A stretch of DNA of 64,000 nt from Lachnospiraceae bacterium MC2017 (GCA_000701625.1 JNJK01000016.1:1-64000), one strand, 5' to 3'; counted from the first letter of the stretch, positions 35,630 through 45,687 are shown. Numbers and translations are program-made. Notes: generated by a model from the letters alone, not told the origin.

Positions 35630-36700
35630 TCAGTTTTTAGCAAATCTTTTTTCCAGATCATCATAATCGTAGCTGCGTTCTTCAAAGTTCTTGAATTTAT
35701 CCCTGCGTTCAGGAACAGCAGCTCTTTCACGGCTTGCGGGAGCTGAGCTCTTTGCGTGATCTGCATCGAGAGCATCGAGATCGGACTTCTTTCTGACATG
35801 CTTTGCCTTCCAGTTTTTCATGATGCTATCTGCATAGCTGAAGCTGGGCTTTGCAATGGAACGCATAGTACGGTTAACTGCTTCGATGATGAGATCCATG
35901 TCAAATCCGTACTCGTCTTTCCAACGCTTTATAAAATCAATTTCTGTCTGAACGGGATTTCTTCCGTTCAGGCCGAAGGCGCGGAGTACTGTGTAGTAGT
36001 CCTTGCGAAAAGTACTTGTGGCTGCGCGTGCGGAACTTACATCATGTATGCCCTGCTCGTCCCAAGCAATAGCGGTGGCTTCTATATAGCGCATGCTTCT
36101 GTGACCAGCATTTACGCAGTATTCAACCAGATATTCGATGAGATCCACATTGAAGCTAAGCTTGTCGTAGATAAAAAGGATAGTACTGATATCGGACATG
36201 CTCATAGGACGTCCAATATACTGTTCGGTCATAAAGAGTAAACCCTTAATATCTTCACGGCTTTTAAATTCATCAAGCTTGTCTGCGGAGTAGAAAGGAC
36301 GTGTCCCTTTTTTGTCCTCCTGCGGAGCGGAGGGAACTTCCGGGGCAGCGGGCTTTTCTTCTTTAACCACAGGTTTTACAGTGGAAATATTTGCTTTTGC
36401 GTTACTCTTAACTTTGTTAAGGCATATGCCGCAGATATTTTTTTCAGAATCATATTCAAGGGAAAGAAGACCTTGACGATCCCAGTATTGAAGGGATCTG
36501 AGAATATCGCTTTCTGTGAAATTGAAACGGTCTGCAAGGGTAGAAACGGAAATTTCAAGATCACCGCCGGCTGCGCGGAGCAGATACAGATAAATTTTTA
36601 TCTGTGCTTCGTTTGCTTCGGTCATGAACTGATCGATGAAGATATTTGAAACTAATGTGGAACCTGTGTTGCTCTTTTCGTATAATGCAATGCTGCTCAT
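35630..36700 (-). CDS. dnaD: DnaD domain replication initiation protein
   Basis: 356 residues. The N-terminal winged-helix region (about 20-100, ANEAQIKIYLYLLRAAGGDLEIS) and a charged linker precede a DnaB/DnaD C-terminal domain (DnaB_2; about 150-230, MSDISTILFIYDKLSFNVDLIEYLVEYC). A second related stretch follows (YYTVLRAFG... to FSYADSIMKNWK). DnaD proteins recruit the helicase loader after DnaA opens an origin. The gene directly follows a DnaA-box cluster, suggesting DnaA control. It is the first gene of dnaD-dnaC-like-prs. Confidence 0.85.
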   Translation of the reverse strand: MSSIALYEKSNTGSTLVSNIFIDQFMTEANEAQIKIYLYLLRAAGGDLEISVSTLADRFNFTESDILRSLQYWDRQGLLSLEYDSEKNICGICLNKVKSNAKANISTVKPVVKEEKPAAPEVPSAPQEDKKGTRPFYSADKLDEFKSREDIKGLLFMTEQYIGRPMSMSDISTILFIYDKLSFNVDLIEYLVEYCVNAGHRSMRYIEATAIAWDEQGIHDVSSARAATSTFRKDYYTVLRAFGLNGRNPVQTEIDFIKRWKDEYGFDMDLIIEAVNRTMRSIAKPSFSYADSIMKNWKAKHVRKKSDLDALDADHAKSSAPASRERAAVPERRDKFKNFEERSYDYDDLEKRFAKN

Positions 36701-36844
36701 AGTACCGCCTTCAAAAAACTGGATTTCTAATGGATCTTCTGTGATTCTATGTCATCAAGTCAGTGCGATTATAGCATAAGAAATTAACAATTTACAATGA
36801 GAAAACGTACGCAAACCCGCATAAAATGGGCGTTTTCGGAGTTT

Positions 36845-36959
36845 TGTGGATAATGTGGATATCGTGGATTACTCATCTGAAAGCTGAAATTACGCGAAAA
36901 AGAAATCCACACCTTTTTGTGGAGAGTTTTTCACAAAAAGATGTGGACAATGTGGATAA
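36845..36959. promoter_or_regulatory. DnaA-box cluster upstream of dnaD
   Basis: Two perfect boxes TGTGGATAA (36845-36853, 36951-36959, complement TTATCCACA) and a consensus TTTTTCACA (36927-36935). Near matches are TGTGGATAT (36854-36862) and TGTGGACAA (36942-36950), with weaker AAATCCACA and CGTGGATTA. Six to seven boxes fall in 115 bp of non-coding DNA between murC and dnaD. Confidence 0.8.
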
Positions 36960-36960
36960 C

Positions 36961-38340
36961 TTATTCGCCAAGGAGGTCTGTGCCAACTTTATACACATCT
37001 CCGGCTCCCATAGTTATTAACAGATCACCGTTGATACAATGTTCATGAATAAATTTTTCAATTTCTTCAAAAGAGTCGAAATAATAGGCATTTCCGCCAA
37101 TTCTGTTGATTTCGTCCGCCAGGGTTTTGGAGCTGATACCAAGTGTATCGGTTTCACGAGCAGCATAAATATCAGCAAGTATCACATTTTCTGCATGAGT
37201 GAGAGCTTCTGCAAACTCGGGAAGGAGTGCCTTTGTTCTGGTATAAGTATGAGGCTGGAAAACACACCAGAGTGATTTATGCGGATAGTGAGCAGCAGCT
37301 TCCAGTGTGGCTTTGATCTCTGTAGGATGATGAGCGTAGTCATCAATCACTGTGATTCCGTCAAATTCGCCCTTTTTCTCAAAACGGCGTTCTGTTCCGT
37401 GGAATTCGGAAAGAGCTTTGAGAGCCGGTGCCATGTCGATACCCAGGATGTGGGCAGCGGCTGCTGCAGCACAGGCGTTACCTACATTGTGCTCACCGGG
37501 GACGTGGAGGGAAATTCTTCCTATTTCTTCACCCTTATGATTGAGTGTGAAAGAAGGGTGAGCAAATTCATCATATGAAATATCGGTAGGATACCAGTCA
37601 GAACTGTTGTCCATGCCGAAGGTTACGATATTGCAGGAAAGTCCGTCAGTAATCGTATTAAAACCGGTGTCCTGTCCGTTCATGATGAGCGTACCGTCCG
37701 ACGGAATGAGAGCTGCGAAACGGCGGAAAGACTGACGGATGTCATCAAGATCCTTAAAGAAATCAAGGTGATCCGCATCGACATTCAGTATGATTCCGAT
37801 CTTGGGGAAGAAACTCAGGAAGCTGTTTGTATATTCACATGCTTCTGTTACAAAATAACGGTCGCCTCCAACTCGGAAATTTCCGTTGATGGAATGGAGC
37901 ATGCCACCTACGGAAATTGTAGGATCAGCATCAGCTTTAAGGAGGATCTCGGAAAGCATTGACGTGGTAGTTGTCTTACCATGAGTTCCTGCTACTGCGA
38001 CGGGAAGCTCGTAATGCTGCATTACCTGTCCGAGAAGTTCTGCACGGGTAAGAACAGGAAGGTTTCTCCTGCGAACCTCAGCGAGTTCGGGGTTGCCCTC
38101 ACGGATAGCAGCGGTCATGACAACGAGGTCGATGCCGTCGGTGATGTTTTCTGCAGCCTGAGGATAATGAATATCAGCTCCGAGAGAAGAAAGCATACGA
38201 GTGAGATCGCCTTCTTTCATATCTGAACCGGAAACAGTAAATCCCTTAGACAGCAGCAACTCAGCGAGACCGCTCATACTGATACCGCCTATACCGATGA
38301 AATGAATGTGAATCTTCTTATTAAAATCTATCTGATACAT
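36961..38340 (-). CDS. murC: UDP-N-acetylmuramate--L-alanine ligase
   Basis: 459-residue Mur ligase adding L-Ala to UDP-MurNAc in the cytoplasm. The N-terminal HFIGIGGISMSGLAELL nucleotide loop, ATP site AVAGTHGKTTTTSML (about 112-126), SFLSFFPKIGIILNVDADHLDF and DDYAHHPTEI are diagnostic. The length is normal. CGGAG lies before ATG 38340. The stop is just beside the DnaA-box cluster, so it does not belong to the dnaD operon by spacing, although read-through is possible. Confidence 0.95.
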   Translation of the reverse strand: MYQIDFNKKIHIHFIGIGGISMSGLAELLLSKGFTVSGSDMKEGDLTRMLSSLGADIHYPQAAENITDGIDLVVMTAAIREGNPELAEVRRRNLPVLTRAELLGQVMQHYELPVAVAGTHGKTTTTSMLSEILLKADADPTISVGGMLHSINGNFRVGGDRYFVTEACEYTNSFLSFFPKIGIILNVDADHLDFFKDLDDIRQSFRRFAALIPSDGTLIMNGQDTGFNTITDGLSCNIVTFGMDNSSDWYPTDISYDEFAHPSFTLNHKGEEIGRISLHVPGEHNVGNACAAAAAAHILGIDMAPALKALSEFHGTERRFEKKGEFDGITVIDDYAHHPTEIKATLEAAAHYPHKSLWCVFQPHTYTRTKALLPEFAEALTHAENVILADIYAARETDTLGISSKTLADEINRIGGNAYYFDSFEEIEKFIHEHCINGDLLITMGAGDVYKVGTDLLGE

Positions 38341-38594
38341 ATGAACTCCGTTTTTATTAAAATTTCATTTTGACTCTGTCATCCATTATATGATTTCTTA
38401 TATAAAAAGCAACATTGAGGCCTGGGTTAAAAAATTTGGAAATTAGCGTGTATCCTAGGATAAGATTTGTGCAAAAATGTAATCTGTATACAAAAGCAAT
38501 CAACATGATATGATCATTCGGTGATAAAAATGATGAAAAAGTCACAAAATAATTAATTTAATTTGTAAAAAACATCCCAAACAGCAATTGAAAA

Positions 38595-38603
38595 TGCTAT
38601 AAT
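38595..38603 (+). promoter_or_regulatory. Extended -10 promoter of the glycogen genes
   Basis: TGCTATAAT (38595-38603), no good -35. It starts a leader of about 225 nt. The 38341-38594 stretch is AT-rich without other signals. Confidence 0.55.
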
Positions 38604-38609
38604 GAAAGC

Positions 38610-38826
38610 ACGCTGTAACACTGAAGAGTTCGTGTGTAACTGTTCACACGTAAACGGAGCATTTACTGCGGAGTTTACGGCCCAAAACATTGAATAGACA
38701 CGTTTGTAATTTGTGGCATAAAGGGGCACGAACAGAGGGGTTTATACGGCTAAGACAGAGGATTTCCAAGGAAACGGTCCGGGCTAACGGATACGCGGGT
38801 GAAATCTGACAAACAAACAGGATGAG
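38610..38826 (+). promoter_or_regulatory. Long structured leader of glgC
   Basis: Contains hairpins CGTGTG-TAACTGTT-CACACG (38631-38650) and CGTAAAC/GTTTACG (about 38649-38679), then a G-rich part with repeated GGCTAA and a GATTTC/GAAATC stem enclosing TCCG/CGGA (about 38762-38808). No T-tract terminator. It does not match any riboswitch class I can name, but size and position suggest RNA-based control of glycogen synthesis. Confidence 0.4.
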
Positions 38827-38835
38827 GTGATGCGT

Positions 38836-40110
38836 ATGATCAAGAAGGAGATGATCGCCATGCTTCTCGCTGGAGGACAGGGAAGCAGACTAGGCGTTCT
38901 GACGACACACATGGCAAAACCGGCCGTACCATTTGGGGGAAAGTACCGCATTATTGATTTCCCTCTCAGTAACTGTATCAATTCTGGAGTTGATACAGTC
39001 GGTGTACTTACACAGTACCAGCCACTGAGACTGAATTCACATATCGGAATCGGTACACCGTGGGATCTCGACCGCTATATCGGAGGAGTATCTATCCTGC
39101 CGCCATTTGAAAAGAATGTCAGCAGTGAATGGTATACCGGTACTGCGAATGCGATCCTGCAGAATATTGAGTACATGGAAAGCTGCAATCCGGACTATGT
39201 ACTCATTCTTTCTGGTGACCATATCTACAAGATGGATTACGAGGTAATGCTGGATTACCACAAGCAGCAGAAGGCAGATGTTACCATCGCCTGTATGCCG
39301 GTACCGCTTGAGGAAGCAAAGAGATTCGGTATCATGATCACTGATGATGATCGCCGTATCGTAGATTTTGAGGAGAAGCCGGAGCATCCGAGAGGAAATC
39401 TGGCGTCGATGGGTATCTATATCTTCTCATGGAAGGTGCTGAAAGATGCACTTCTGGCACTTGCTGACCAGCCTAGTCTCGACTTTGGTAAGCATGTAAT
39501 TCCGTACTGCCGTGAAAAAGACCAGCGTATGTTCGCATACGAGTATAACGGCTATTGGAAGGATGTAGGAACTCTTAATTCATATTGGGAAGCCAATATG
39601 GAGCTTATCGATATCATTCCGGAATTTAATCTTTATGAAGAATACTGGAGGATCTTTACAAAGAGTGAAATCCTTCCGCCGCAGTATGTCGCAGACAATA
39701 CAGCGATCGAGAAGAGTATCATTGGTGAAGGTTCTACTATTTACGGACAGGTCATCAATTCTGTCATTGGATGCGGTGTAGTGATCGGAAAGGGTACAGT
39801 AGTACGTGATTCCATCATAATGAACAGAACCGTGATCGGTGAAGGATGTAATCTTGATAAGGCTATCATTGCTGAGGATTGTACTGTTGGTGATCGCGTA
39901 CAGCTGGGTGTTGGCGAGGAAGAAGAAAATGATACCAGACCGGATATTTACAATCACGGTCTTGTGACTATAGCTGAAAAGTCTGTCATTCCGTCAGGTC
40001 TGACAGTTGGAAAGAATACGGTTCTGTCCGGTTCCTTCCAGATTTCTGAATTTAAGAATGAGAGCCTTCCTTCCGGAAAAACATTCATTAAGGGAGGTGA
40101 CGAGAAATGA
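38836..40110 (+). CDS. glgC: Glucose-1-phosphate adenylyltransferase
   Basis: 424 residues making ADP-glucose from glucose 1-phosphate and ATP, the first committed step of glycogen synthesis. [16 protein letters not shown] (nucleotide loop), [20 protein letters not shown] (effector/active site), and a C-terminal left-handed beta-helix of hexapeptide-like repeats are present. ATG 38836 fits GAGGTG; GTG and ATG just upstream share the frame. It overlaps glgD by 4 nt. Confidence 0.95.
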   Translation: MIKKEMIAMLLAGGQGSRLGVLTTHMAKPAVPFGGKYRIIDFPLSNCINSGVDTVGVLTQYQPLRLNSHIGIGTPWDLDRYIGGVSILPPFEKNVSSEWYTGTANAILQNIEYMESCNPDYVLILSGDHIYKMDYEVMLDYHKQQKADVTIACMPVPLEEAKRFGIMITDDDRRIVDFEEKPEHPRGNLASMGIYIFSWKVLKDALLALADQPSLDFGKHVIPYCREKDQRMFAYEYNGYWKDVGTLNSYWEANMELIDIIPEFNLYEEYWRIFTKSEILPPQYVADNTAIEKSIIGEGSTIYGQVINSVIGCGVVIGKGTVVRDSIIMNRTVIGEGCNLDKAIIAEDCTVGDRVQLGVGEEEENDTRPDIYNHGLVTIAEKSVIPSGLTVGKNTVLSGSFQISEFKNESLPSGKTFIKGGDEK

Positions 40111-41225
40111 GAGCGATCGGAGTAATTCTTGCAGGTGGTAATAACCACCGTATGAAAGAGCTGACAAAGAAGCGTGCGATAGCAGCAATGCCTATTGCCG
40201 GCAGTTACAGAGGTGTGGATTTTGCTCTGAGTAATATGACAAACTCTCATATTCAGAAAGTTGGTGTATTTACACAGTACAACGCAAAATCACTGACACA
40301 GCACCTTTCATCCTCCAAATGGTGGGATTTCGGACGTAAACAGGGCGGATTATTCGTATTTACGCCGTCCATTACCCCTGATCACAGCTTCTGGTCCAGA
40401 GGAACAGTGGATGCGATCTATCAGAACATCTCATTCCTGAAGGATAGTCATGAGCCTTACGTTATCATCACTTCCGGAGATGGTATCTATAAGCTTGATT
40501 ATAACAAGATCCTGGAATATCACATTGATAAAAAGGCAGATATCACTATTGTCTGCAAGGATTTCCCGGAGACTGAAAATGTAGATAGATACGGTGTACT
40601 CACAATGAACGAGGAATCCCGTATCACAGATTTTGAAGAAAAACCCATCGAGGCAAGAAGTCACACTGTTTCATGCGGTATCTATGTTATTCGCCGCAGA
40701 CAGCTTATTGAGCTTGTTGAAAAGTGCGAGGAAGAAGATCGCCATGATTTTGTGGCAGACATCCTTGTCCGTTACAGGACACAGAAGAGGATCTATGGCT
40801 ACAAGATAAATGAGTATTGGAGCAATATTGCGACTGTTGAGGATTATTTCCGCACAAACATGGACTTCCTGAAACCTGAAGTAAGAGATTATTTCTTTAA
40901 TCAGTATCCTGAAGTATATTCAAAGGTAGATGACCTGCCGCCTGCAAAGTACAATGTAGGTTCTGCGGTTCAGAACAGCTTGATCTCTTCAGGATGTATC
41001 GTAAACGGTGCGGTGCAGGATTCCGTTGTTTTCAAGAAAGTATTTATCGGAAATAACTGCTATATCAAGAATTCGATCATCCTGAATGACGTATACATAG
41101 GGGATAATACACATATTGAGAATTGCATTGTTGAGAGTCATGGAACTATCCGTGCAAACTCATATTATAAGGGAGAAGACGGAATACAGATCGTTGTGGA
41201 GAAGAACGATCGGTTCGTCCTGTAA
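40107..41225 (+). CDS. glgD: Glucose-1-phosphate adenylyltransferase subunit GlgD
   Basis: 372-residue GlgC paralogue. Compared with GlgC the nucleotide loop is altered ([19 protein letters not shown]), as in GlgD partners of Firmicutes that have weak catalysis but shape regulation of the GlgC-GlgD heterotetramer. The ATG overlaps the glgC stop (ATGA) with AAGGGAGG upstream. Together with glgP at 55210 it covers synthesis and breakdown; glgA and glgB are outside the window. Confidence 0.93.
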   Translation: MRAIGVILAGGNNHRMKELTKKRAIAAMPIAGSYRGVDFALSNMTNSHIQKVGVFTQYNAKSLTQHLSSSKWWDFGRKQGGLFVFTPSITPDHSFWSRGTVDAIYQNISFLKDSHEPYVIITSGDGIYKLDYNKILEYHIDKKADITIVCKDFPETENVDRYGVLTMNEESRITDFEEKPIEARSHTVSCGIYVIRRRQLIELVEKCEEEDRHDFVADILVRYRTQKRIYGYKINEYWSNIATVEDYFRTNMDFLKPEVRDYFFNQYPEVYSKVDDLPPAKYNVGSAVQNSLISSGCIVNGAVQDSVVFKKVFIGNNCYIKNSIILNDVYIGDNTHIENCIVESHGTIRANSYYKGEDGIQIVVEKNDRFVL

Positions 41226-41260
41226 AGTCTTTCTCTTGTGAAGGGCAAAGGGGGCAGACA

Positions 41261-41545
41261 TTGAATATTACAGATGTGAGAGTTAGGAGACTCACCAATA
41301 CAGGAAAAATGCGTGCATTAGTATCGATTACTTTGGATAATGAATTTGTGGTTCATGATATCAAGGTTATCGAAGGGGAAAAGGGATTATTTATCGCAAT
41401 GCCAAGCAGAAAGGCTTCTGATGGTGAGTTTCGTGATATTGCGCATCCTATAAACAGTGATACGCGTGAAAGAATCCAGGATATCATCCTGAAACGTTAT
41501 TATGAAGTGCTGGATCAGGAAGAAACGCAGGTTGTAGCAAAGTAG
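41261..41545 (+). CDS. spoVG: SpoVG regulator
   Basis: 94-residue RNA/DNA-binding regulator. [39 protein letters not shown] and [19 protein letters not shown] match SpoVG closely. TTG start with AAAGGGGG upstream. In Firmicutes SpoVG affects division, capsule and sporulation, and it is retained in non-sporulating species. It lies 35 nt after glgD, probably on the same transcript. Beyond its end a hairpin ATCCGGC-AAA-GCCGGAT (41574-41590) may be a weak terminator. Confidence 0.95.
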   Translation: MNITDVRVRRLTNTGKMRALVSITLDNEFVVHDIKVIEGEKGLFIAMPSRKASDGEFRDIAHPINSDTRERIQDIILKRYYEVLDQEETQVVAK

Positions 41546-41625
41546 GAGTCTACGGCGCCTGCGCTTGCGAAGAGAATCCGGCAAAGCCGGATGCGTTGTT
41601 CTTTCTGAAAGCGAGTGAACAGTAA

Positions 41626-41805
41626 CGAAACTGGGGAGGGTATGTTATAATAAGGGGCTCCGTCCGAGAGGACGGAGCTCTACTGGTTTTAAATGCCTCG
41701 GGGACGCAATGCATTATTCCGGATTTACCGGACGTATCCTACTCGATAAAAAGCTATGTTGTAACCGATATATATGATGACATGGTCATCGTGCTTGCAA
41801 GATAG
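41626..41805 (+). pseudogene. Orphan coding-like frame without a start
   Basis: A 60-codon frame ends at TAG 41803-41805 and contains protein-like sequence (EDGALLVLNASGTQ, then IIPDLPDVSYSIKSYVVTDI, YDDMVIVLAR). There is no ATG, GTG or TTG near its beginning. GGGGAGGG (41633-41640) precedes an ATG at 41642 that is one base out of frame; a single-base loss could explain this. It ends 12 nt before mfd. It could be a broken small gene or a remnant. Confidence 0.35.
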
Positions 41806-41817
41806 AAAGGTGCTGCT

Positions 41818-44800
41818 ATGAATTTTCTGACATCGCCCCTAACGGAGCTTGGTATATATGAAGATCTGAATAATGCCTTGAAAAAAGTCGGAATCACGGA
41901 AGTCGAGGGATGTGTCGATTCTGAAAAGGTGAATTTTGCGGCATCTCTTCGAGAAGATGCAAAATATAAGGTTATTGTGACTACAGATGATACCAGGGCG
42001 AGGGAAATACTCTCAGACCTGAGAGTCTATGACAGTAATGCTGTATATTATCCTGCCCGGGATCTGATATTTTATCAGTCTGACCTAAACGGAAATCAGC
42101 TGATAAAGGACAGGATGACTGCGATCCGTGCCATGCTTGAGGAGAAAAGCGTTACGGTGGTGACTACTTTTGACGCCTTTATGGAAAAGATTCCCGGACT
42201 TGAGCTGATACGTGATCATGTAATGGAGATAGATGACGAGTCCGAGTTTGAAGTAGACGAATTGGCGCATGATCTCGTGAGTCGTGGATATACGAGAACT
42301 TCTCAGGTTGAGAGCGAAGGGCAGTTTGCTGTGCGCGGCGGTATAGTTGATATCTGGCCGCTTACAGAAGAAAATCCTATCCGAATGGAACTCTGGGGAG
42401 AGGAAGTGACATCGATAAGGAGCTTTGATGCTGTGAGTCAGCGCTCCATAGAAGATGTGCCCTGGTTTCGCGTATATCCTGCAACAGAGCTGATACTTAC
42501 TGGTGATGAGCGTGAGGCGGGACTCAATGCGATAAAAAAGGAATTTGATTCCCGATATAAAGCTTTACGAAAAGAAATGAAAACCGAAGAGGCCTTTCGG
42601 TTAAAGAGTACTATAGGCGAATTTTGTGATGAACTTACGGATGGAACAGGTACGGTCAGTTCGGCAGGTTATGTAAACTACTTTTTTGAATCACTGAATT
42701 CCTTTCTTGATTTCTTTAAGCCGCAAGAAACCGTAATTTTTCTCGATGAACCTGTGCACCTGATCGAGAAAGCGGATGCAGTCATGGCAGAGTTTACGGA
42801 GAGCATGACTGCGCGTCTTGAAAAAGGTTATACGTTGTCGGGTGCGGCAGATCTTCTTTATGATAAAAAAGAGATATTTGCAAGGATAATTTCCCGCCCG
42901 ACATTAGCGATGGCAACGATCCTGCAGAGGCAGGATCAGTACAAAACAGAGACCAGATACAGTGTAAGTACGAGGTCTGTTAATTCCTATAATGGTTCTT
43001 TCGAATCACTGGTTGAAGATCTGAAAAAATACAGAAAAAATCATTACCGGATAGTTATCCTGTCTGCGTCGGTAACCCGTGCAAGGCGGCTTGCGGATAA
43101 TCTGAATGATAATGGTATTCCGGCTTTTTTCTCTGATGATAAAAGCCGTGAGCTGAAGCCGGCGGAAGTAATGACGGCTTACGGTTCTGTACGTCAGGGC
43201 TTTGAATATCCGGATATTCGTTTCTGCGTCATGAGTGAGACGGATATTTTCGGTGGTATACGAAAAAAGAAAAGAAAGCATCACAAATATGAGGGCGAGC
43301 GTATCGCGAGCTTCACGGATCTCTCGGTTGGTGACTATGTGATCCATGAAAATTATGGAGTAGGTCAGTACCAGGGTATCGAGCATCTGGATATCGATGG
43401 CGTTACCCGTGATTATGTAAAGATAAATTATAAGGATAATTCCTCGGTTTATGTCATTGCGTCAAATCTGGATGCGCTGCAGAAATATGCGTCGAGAGAT
43501 GCGGAAAAAAAGCCTAAACTGAATAAGCTTGGGACACAGGAGTGGGCAAAGACAAAGGCGAGAGTCCATAAATCTGTGGAAGGAGTCGCAAAGAGACTGG
43601 TTGCTCTTTATGCAGCGCGGCAGAACGGAAAGGGTTTTGCCTGCGGACCGGATACGGTGTGGCAGCGGGAATTTGAAGAAATGTTTCCGTTTGAAGAAAC
43701 GGAAGATCAGGAGATGGCGATCGAAGCAGTCAAGCATGATATGGAAAGTACACGTATCATGGACCGCCTGATCTGTGGAGATGTTGGATTTGGTAAAACG
43801 GAAGTTGCCATAAGGGCGGCATTTAAGGCGGTTCAGGAAAGTAAGCAGGTTGCGATACTCGTACCGACGACCATTCTTGCGGAGCAGCACTATAATACTT
43901 TCCGGCAGCGATTAAAGAATTATCCTGTGCGAATAGATCTTCTCTGTCGTTTCAGAACGGCAGCTGAGCAGCGAAAGACTATTGCTGATCTTAAAAAGGG
44001 TCAGGTAGATATTGTTGTCGGAACTCACAGGCTTCTTTCGAAGGACGTGGAATTTAGTGATCTTGGGCTTTTGGTCATAGACGAGGAGCAGCGTTTTGGA
44101 GTGACACATAAGGAAAAGATAAAGGAACTCCGACAAAATGTGGATGTTTTGGCACTTACGGCTACGCCTATTCCGAGAACACTGCATATGAGTCTGGTCG
44201 GCATCAGAGATATGAGTGTCCTTGAGGAAGCACCGCAGGATCGTATGCCTATCCAGACCTTTATCATGGAATACTCCGATGAAATGGTCAGAGAGGCAGT
44301 GTCCCGTGAACTTGCCCGCGGAGGACAGGTTTACTATGTTTACAATCGCGTGAATGACATCGCTCAGATAGCAGCGGATCTGCAGACTATGATTCCGAAT
44401 GCCACGGTAGCATATGCACATGGACAGATGAGAGAACGTGAGCTTGAAGATATAATGAGTGACTTCATAAACGGAGCCATAGATGTACTGGTTTCCACGA
44501 CCATAATCGAGACAGGCCTTGATATTTCCAATGCAAATACGATGATCATCCATGATGCGGATCGCATGGGACTTTCGCAGCTGTATCAGCTTCGAGGCAG
44601 AGTCGGGAGATCGAACCGCACAGCTTACGCCTTTCTCATGTACAAGAGAAATAAGCTCCTAAAAGAGACTGCTGAGAAACGACTGGCAGCTATAAGGGAA
44701 TTTACCGATCTTGGAAGCGGATTCCGTATAGCTATGAAGGATCTTGAGATCAGAGGATCCGGTAATGTCCTCGGTGCAGAGCAGAGCGGTCACATGGAAG

Positions 44801-45351
44801 AAGTAGGATATGACCTTTACTGCAAGATGCTGGACACAGCCGTAAAAGAAGAAAAAGGAGAAAAAGTTTTTCCGGAATTCACAACCACCGTTGATATGGA
44901 CGAAGATGCCTTTATTCCAAATAGCTATGTAAAAAATGAAAATCAGAAGCTGGATCTTTATAAGAGGATCGCTGTTATAGACAACAGAGATGAAGCGGAA
45001 GATATGGTGCAGGAATTGAAAGACAGATTCGGCGCACCTCCGAAGAGTGTATTAAATCTTATCGAGATCGCACTTGTACGGCAGAAGGCACATAAAGTAT
45101 TTATCGAAAATCTGTCCGCAAAGGAAAATTCGATCATGTTCCATGTGTTTGCAAAGGCAGAATTAAATCCTGTAAAAATACCGGAACTCCTCGATAAATA
45201 TGACGGTGGGCTCACTTTTAAGGCAGTCGGAAAACCTGTATTTGTATATAAATATGGAAAGAACGAAAGTCGCGATTATATAAAAACGGCAAATAATGTT
45301 CTTGATCAGATGCAAATTTTACTTAATAATCTGATAGACGACTCAGAATAA
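41818..45351 (+). CDS. mfd: Transcription-repair coupling factor
   Basis: 1177 residues, full-length Mfd. Domains in order: UvrB-like N-terminal (about 20-330), RNA-polymerase-binding CarD-like domain (about 490-560, GDYVIHENYGVGQYQG), RecG-like helicase with Walker A LICGDVGFGKTEVAIRAAF, DEEQ box LLVIDEEQRFGVTHKEK, QLRGRVGRS motif VI, and the TRCF C-terminal domain (about 1010-1150). It removes stalled RNA polymerase and recruits UvrA. AGAAAGG precedes ATG 41818. Confidence 0.96.
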   Translation: MNFLTSPLTELGIYEDLNNALKKVGITEVEGCVDSEKVNFAASLREDAKYKVIVTTDDTRAREILSDLRVYDSNAVYYPARDLIFYQSDLNGNQLIKDRMTAIRAMLEEKSVTVVTTFDAFMEKIPGLELIRDHVMEIDDESEFEVDELAHDLVSRGYTRTSQVESEGQFAVRGGIVDIWPLTEENPIRMELWGEEVTSIRSFDAVSQRSIEDVPWFRVYPATELILTGDEREAGLNAIKKEFDSRYKALRKEMKTEEAFRLKSTIGEFCDELTDGTGTVSSAGYVNYFFESLNSFLDFFKPQETVIFLDEPVHLIEKADAVMAEFTESMTARLEKGYTLSGAADLLYDKKEIFARIISRPTLAMATILQRQDQYKTETRYSVSTRSVNSYNGSFESLVEDLKKYRKNHYRIVILSASVTRARRLADNLNDNGIPAFFSDDKSRELKPAEVMTAYGSVRQGFEYPDIRFCVMSETDIFGGIRKKKRKHHKYEGERIASFTDLSVGDYVIHENYGVGQYQGIEHLDIDGVTRDYVKINYKDNSSVYVIASNLDALQKYASRDAEKKPKLNKLGTQEWAKTKARVHKSVEGVAKRLVALYAARQNGKGFACGPDTVWQREFEEMFPFEETEDQEMAIEAVKHDMESTRIMDRLICGDVGFGKTEVAIRAAFKAVQESKQVAILVPTTILAEQHYNTFRQRLKNYPVRIDLLCRFRTAAEQRKTIADLKKGQVDIVVGTHRLLSKDVEFSDLGLLVIDEEQRFGVTHKEKIKELRQNVDVLALTATPIPRTLHMSLVGIRDMSVLEEAPQDRMPIQTFIMEYSDEMVREAVSRELARGGQVYYVYNRVNDIAQIAADLQTMIPNATVAYAHGQMRERELEDIMSDFINGAIDVLVSTTIIETGLDISNANTMIIHDADRMGLSQLYQLRGRVGRSNRTAYAFLMYKRNKLLKETAEKRLAAIREFTDLGSGFRIAMKDLEIRGSGNVLGAEQSGHMEEVGYDLYCKMLDTAVKEEKGEKVFPEFTTTVDMDEDAFIPNSYVKNENQKLDLYKRIAVIDNRDEAEDMVQELKDRFGAPPKSVLNLIEIALVRQKAHKVFIENLSAKENSIMFHVFAKAELNPVKIPELLDKYDGGLTFKAVGKPVFVYKYGKNESRDYIKTANNVLDQMQILLNNLIDDSE

Positions 45352-45416
45352 TTTTGTTATGATTAATTTTTGAAATTTGATAGTTACCAACCAATGTTGT
45401 TAAAGGAGGTAATATA

Positions 45417-45632
45417 ATGGATAACGCAGCTATGGATAATAATCCGATCAATAATCTCGAATTTACACCCGGAGCACATATCCGTTTTAAGGATGAGAAG
45501 GATAAGATGGTAGGAGGAAAGCTCTTAAAGGAATATCCTTACATCGTAACTGTTCAGGCAGATACTCTGCATGGAAAGGTTTATGGCGTAGCTAAGAATT
45601 CATTCGTATGCGGTGACGCGAAGTTTGAGTAA
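45417..45632 (+). CDS. Small 71-residue protein, SH3-like
   Basis: Cytoplasmic protein with an Asn-rich start and a predicted beta-barrel core (FTPGAHIRFKDEKDKMVGGKLLKEYPYIVTVQADTL...). The alternation of Gly and hydrophobic residues is like an SH3-type nucleic-acid-binding fold; this is inference and no family is recognised. An excellent AAAGGAGGT lies 8 nt before ATG 45417. The stop overlaps the beginning of the 57-bp repeat copy B. Position between mfd and pth suggests a housekeeping transcript. Confidence 0.7.
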   Translation: MDNAAMDNNPINNLEFTPGAHIRFKDEKDKMVGGKLLKEYPYIVTVQADTLHGKVYGVAKNSFVCGDAKFE

Positions 45633-45687
45633 TGCGAGTGTTTTAGAATTGCGGGAGCTTCGTAAGAAGCGGAGCAATTCGTATCAT
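45631..45687. repeat. 57-bp dispersed hairpin repeat, copy B
   Basis: Same length and ends as copy A (27463-27519). Inner arms here read GCTTC-GTAA-GAAGC, where copy A has GCTGC...GCTGC with one mismatch; flanking GAATTGC/GCAATTC is identical. It abuts the stop of the preceding gene. Confidence 0.8.

Noticed and set aside
36845-36959. Chromosomal replication origin
   Set aside because: DnaA boxes are present, but there is no dnaA, dnaN or rpmH nearby and no evident AT-rich unwinding repeat array, so I call it only a DnaA-box cluster.
38610-38826. c-di-GMP, c-di-AMP or glmS-type RNA before glgC
   Set aside because: I compared remembered consensus parts; GGCTAA and GGTGAAATC bits are suggestive but the required conserved blocks and order are missing.
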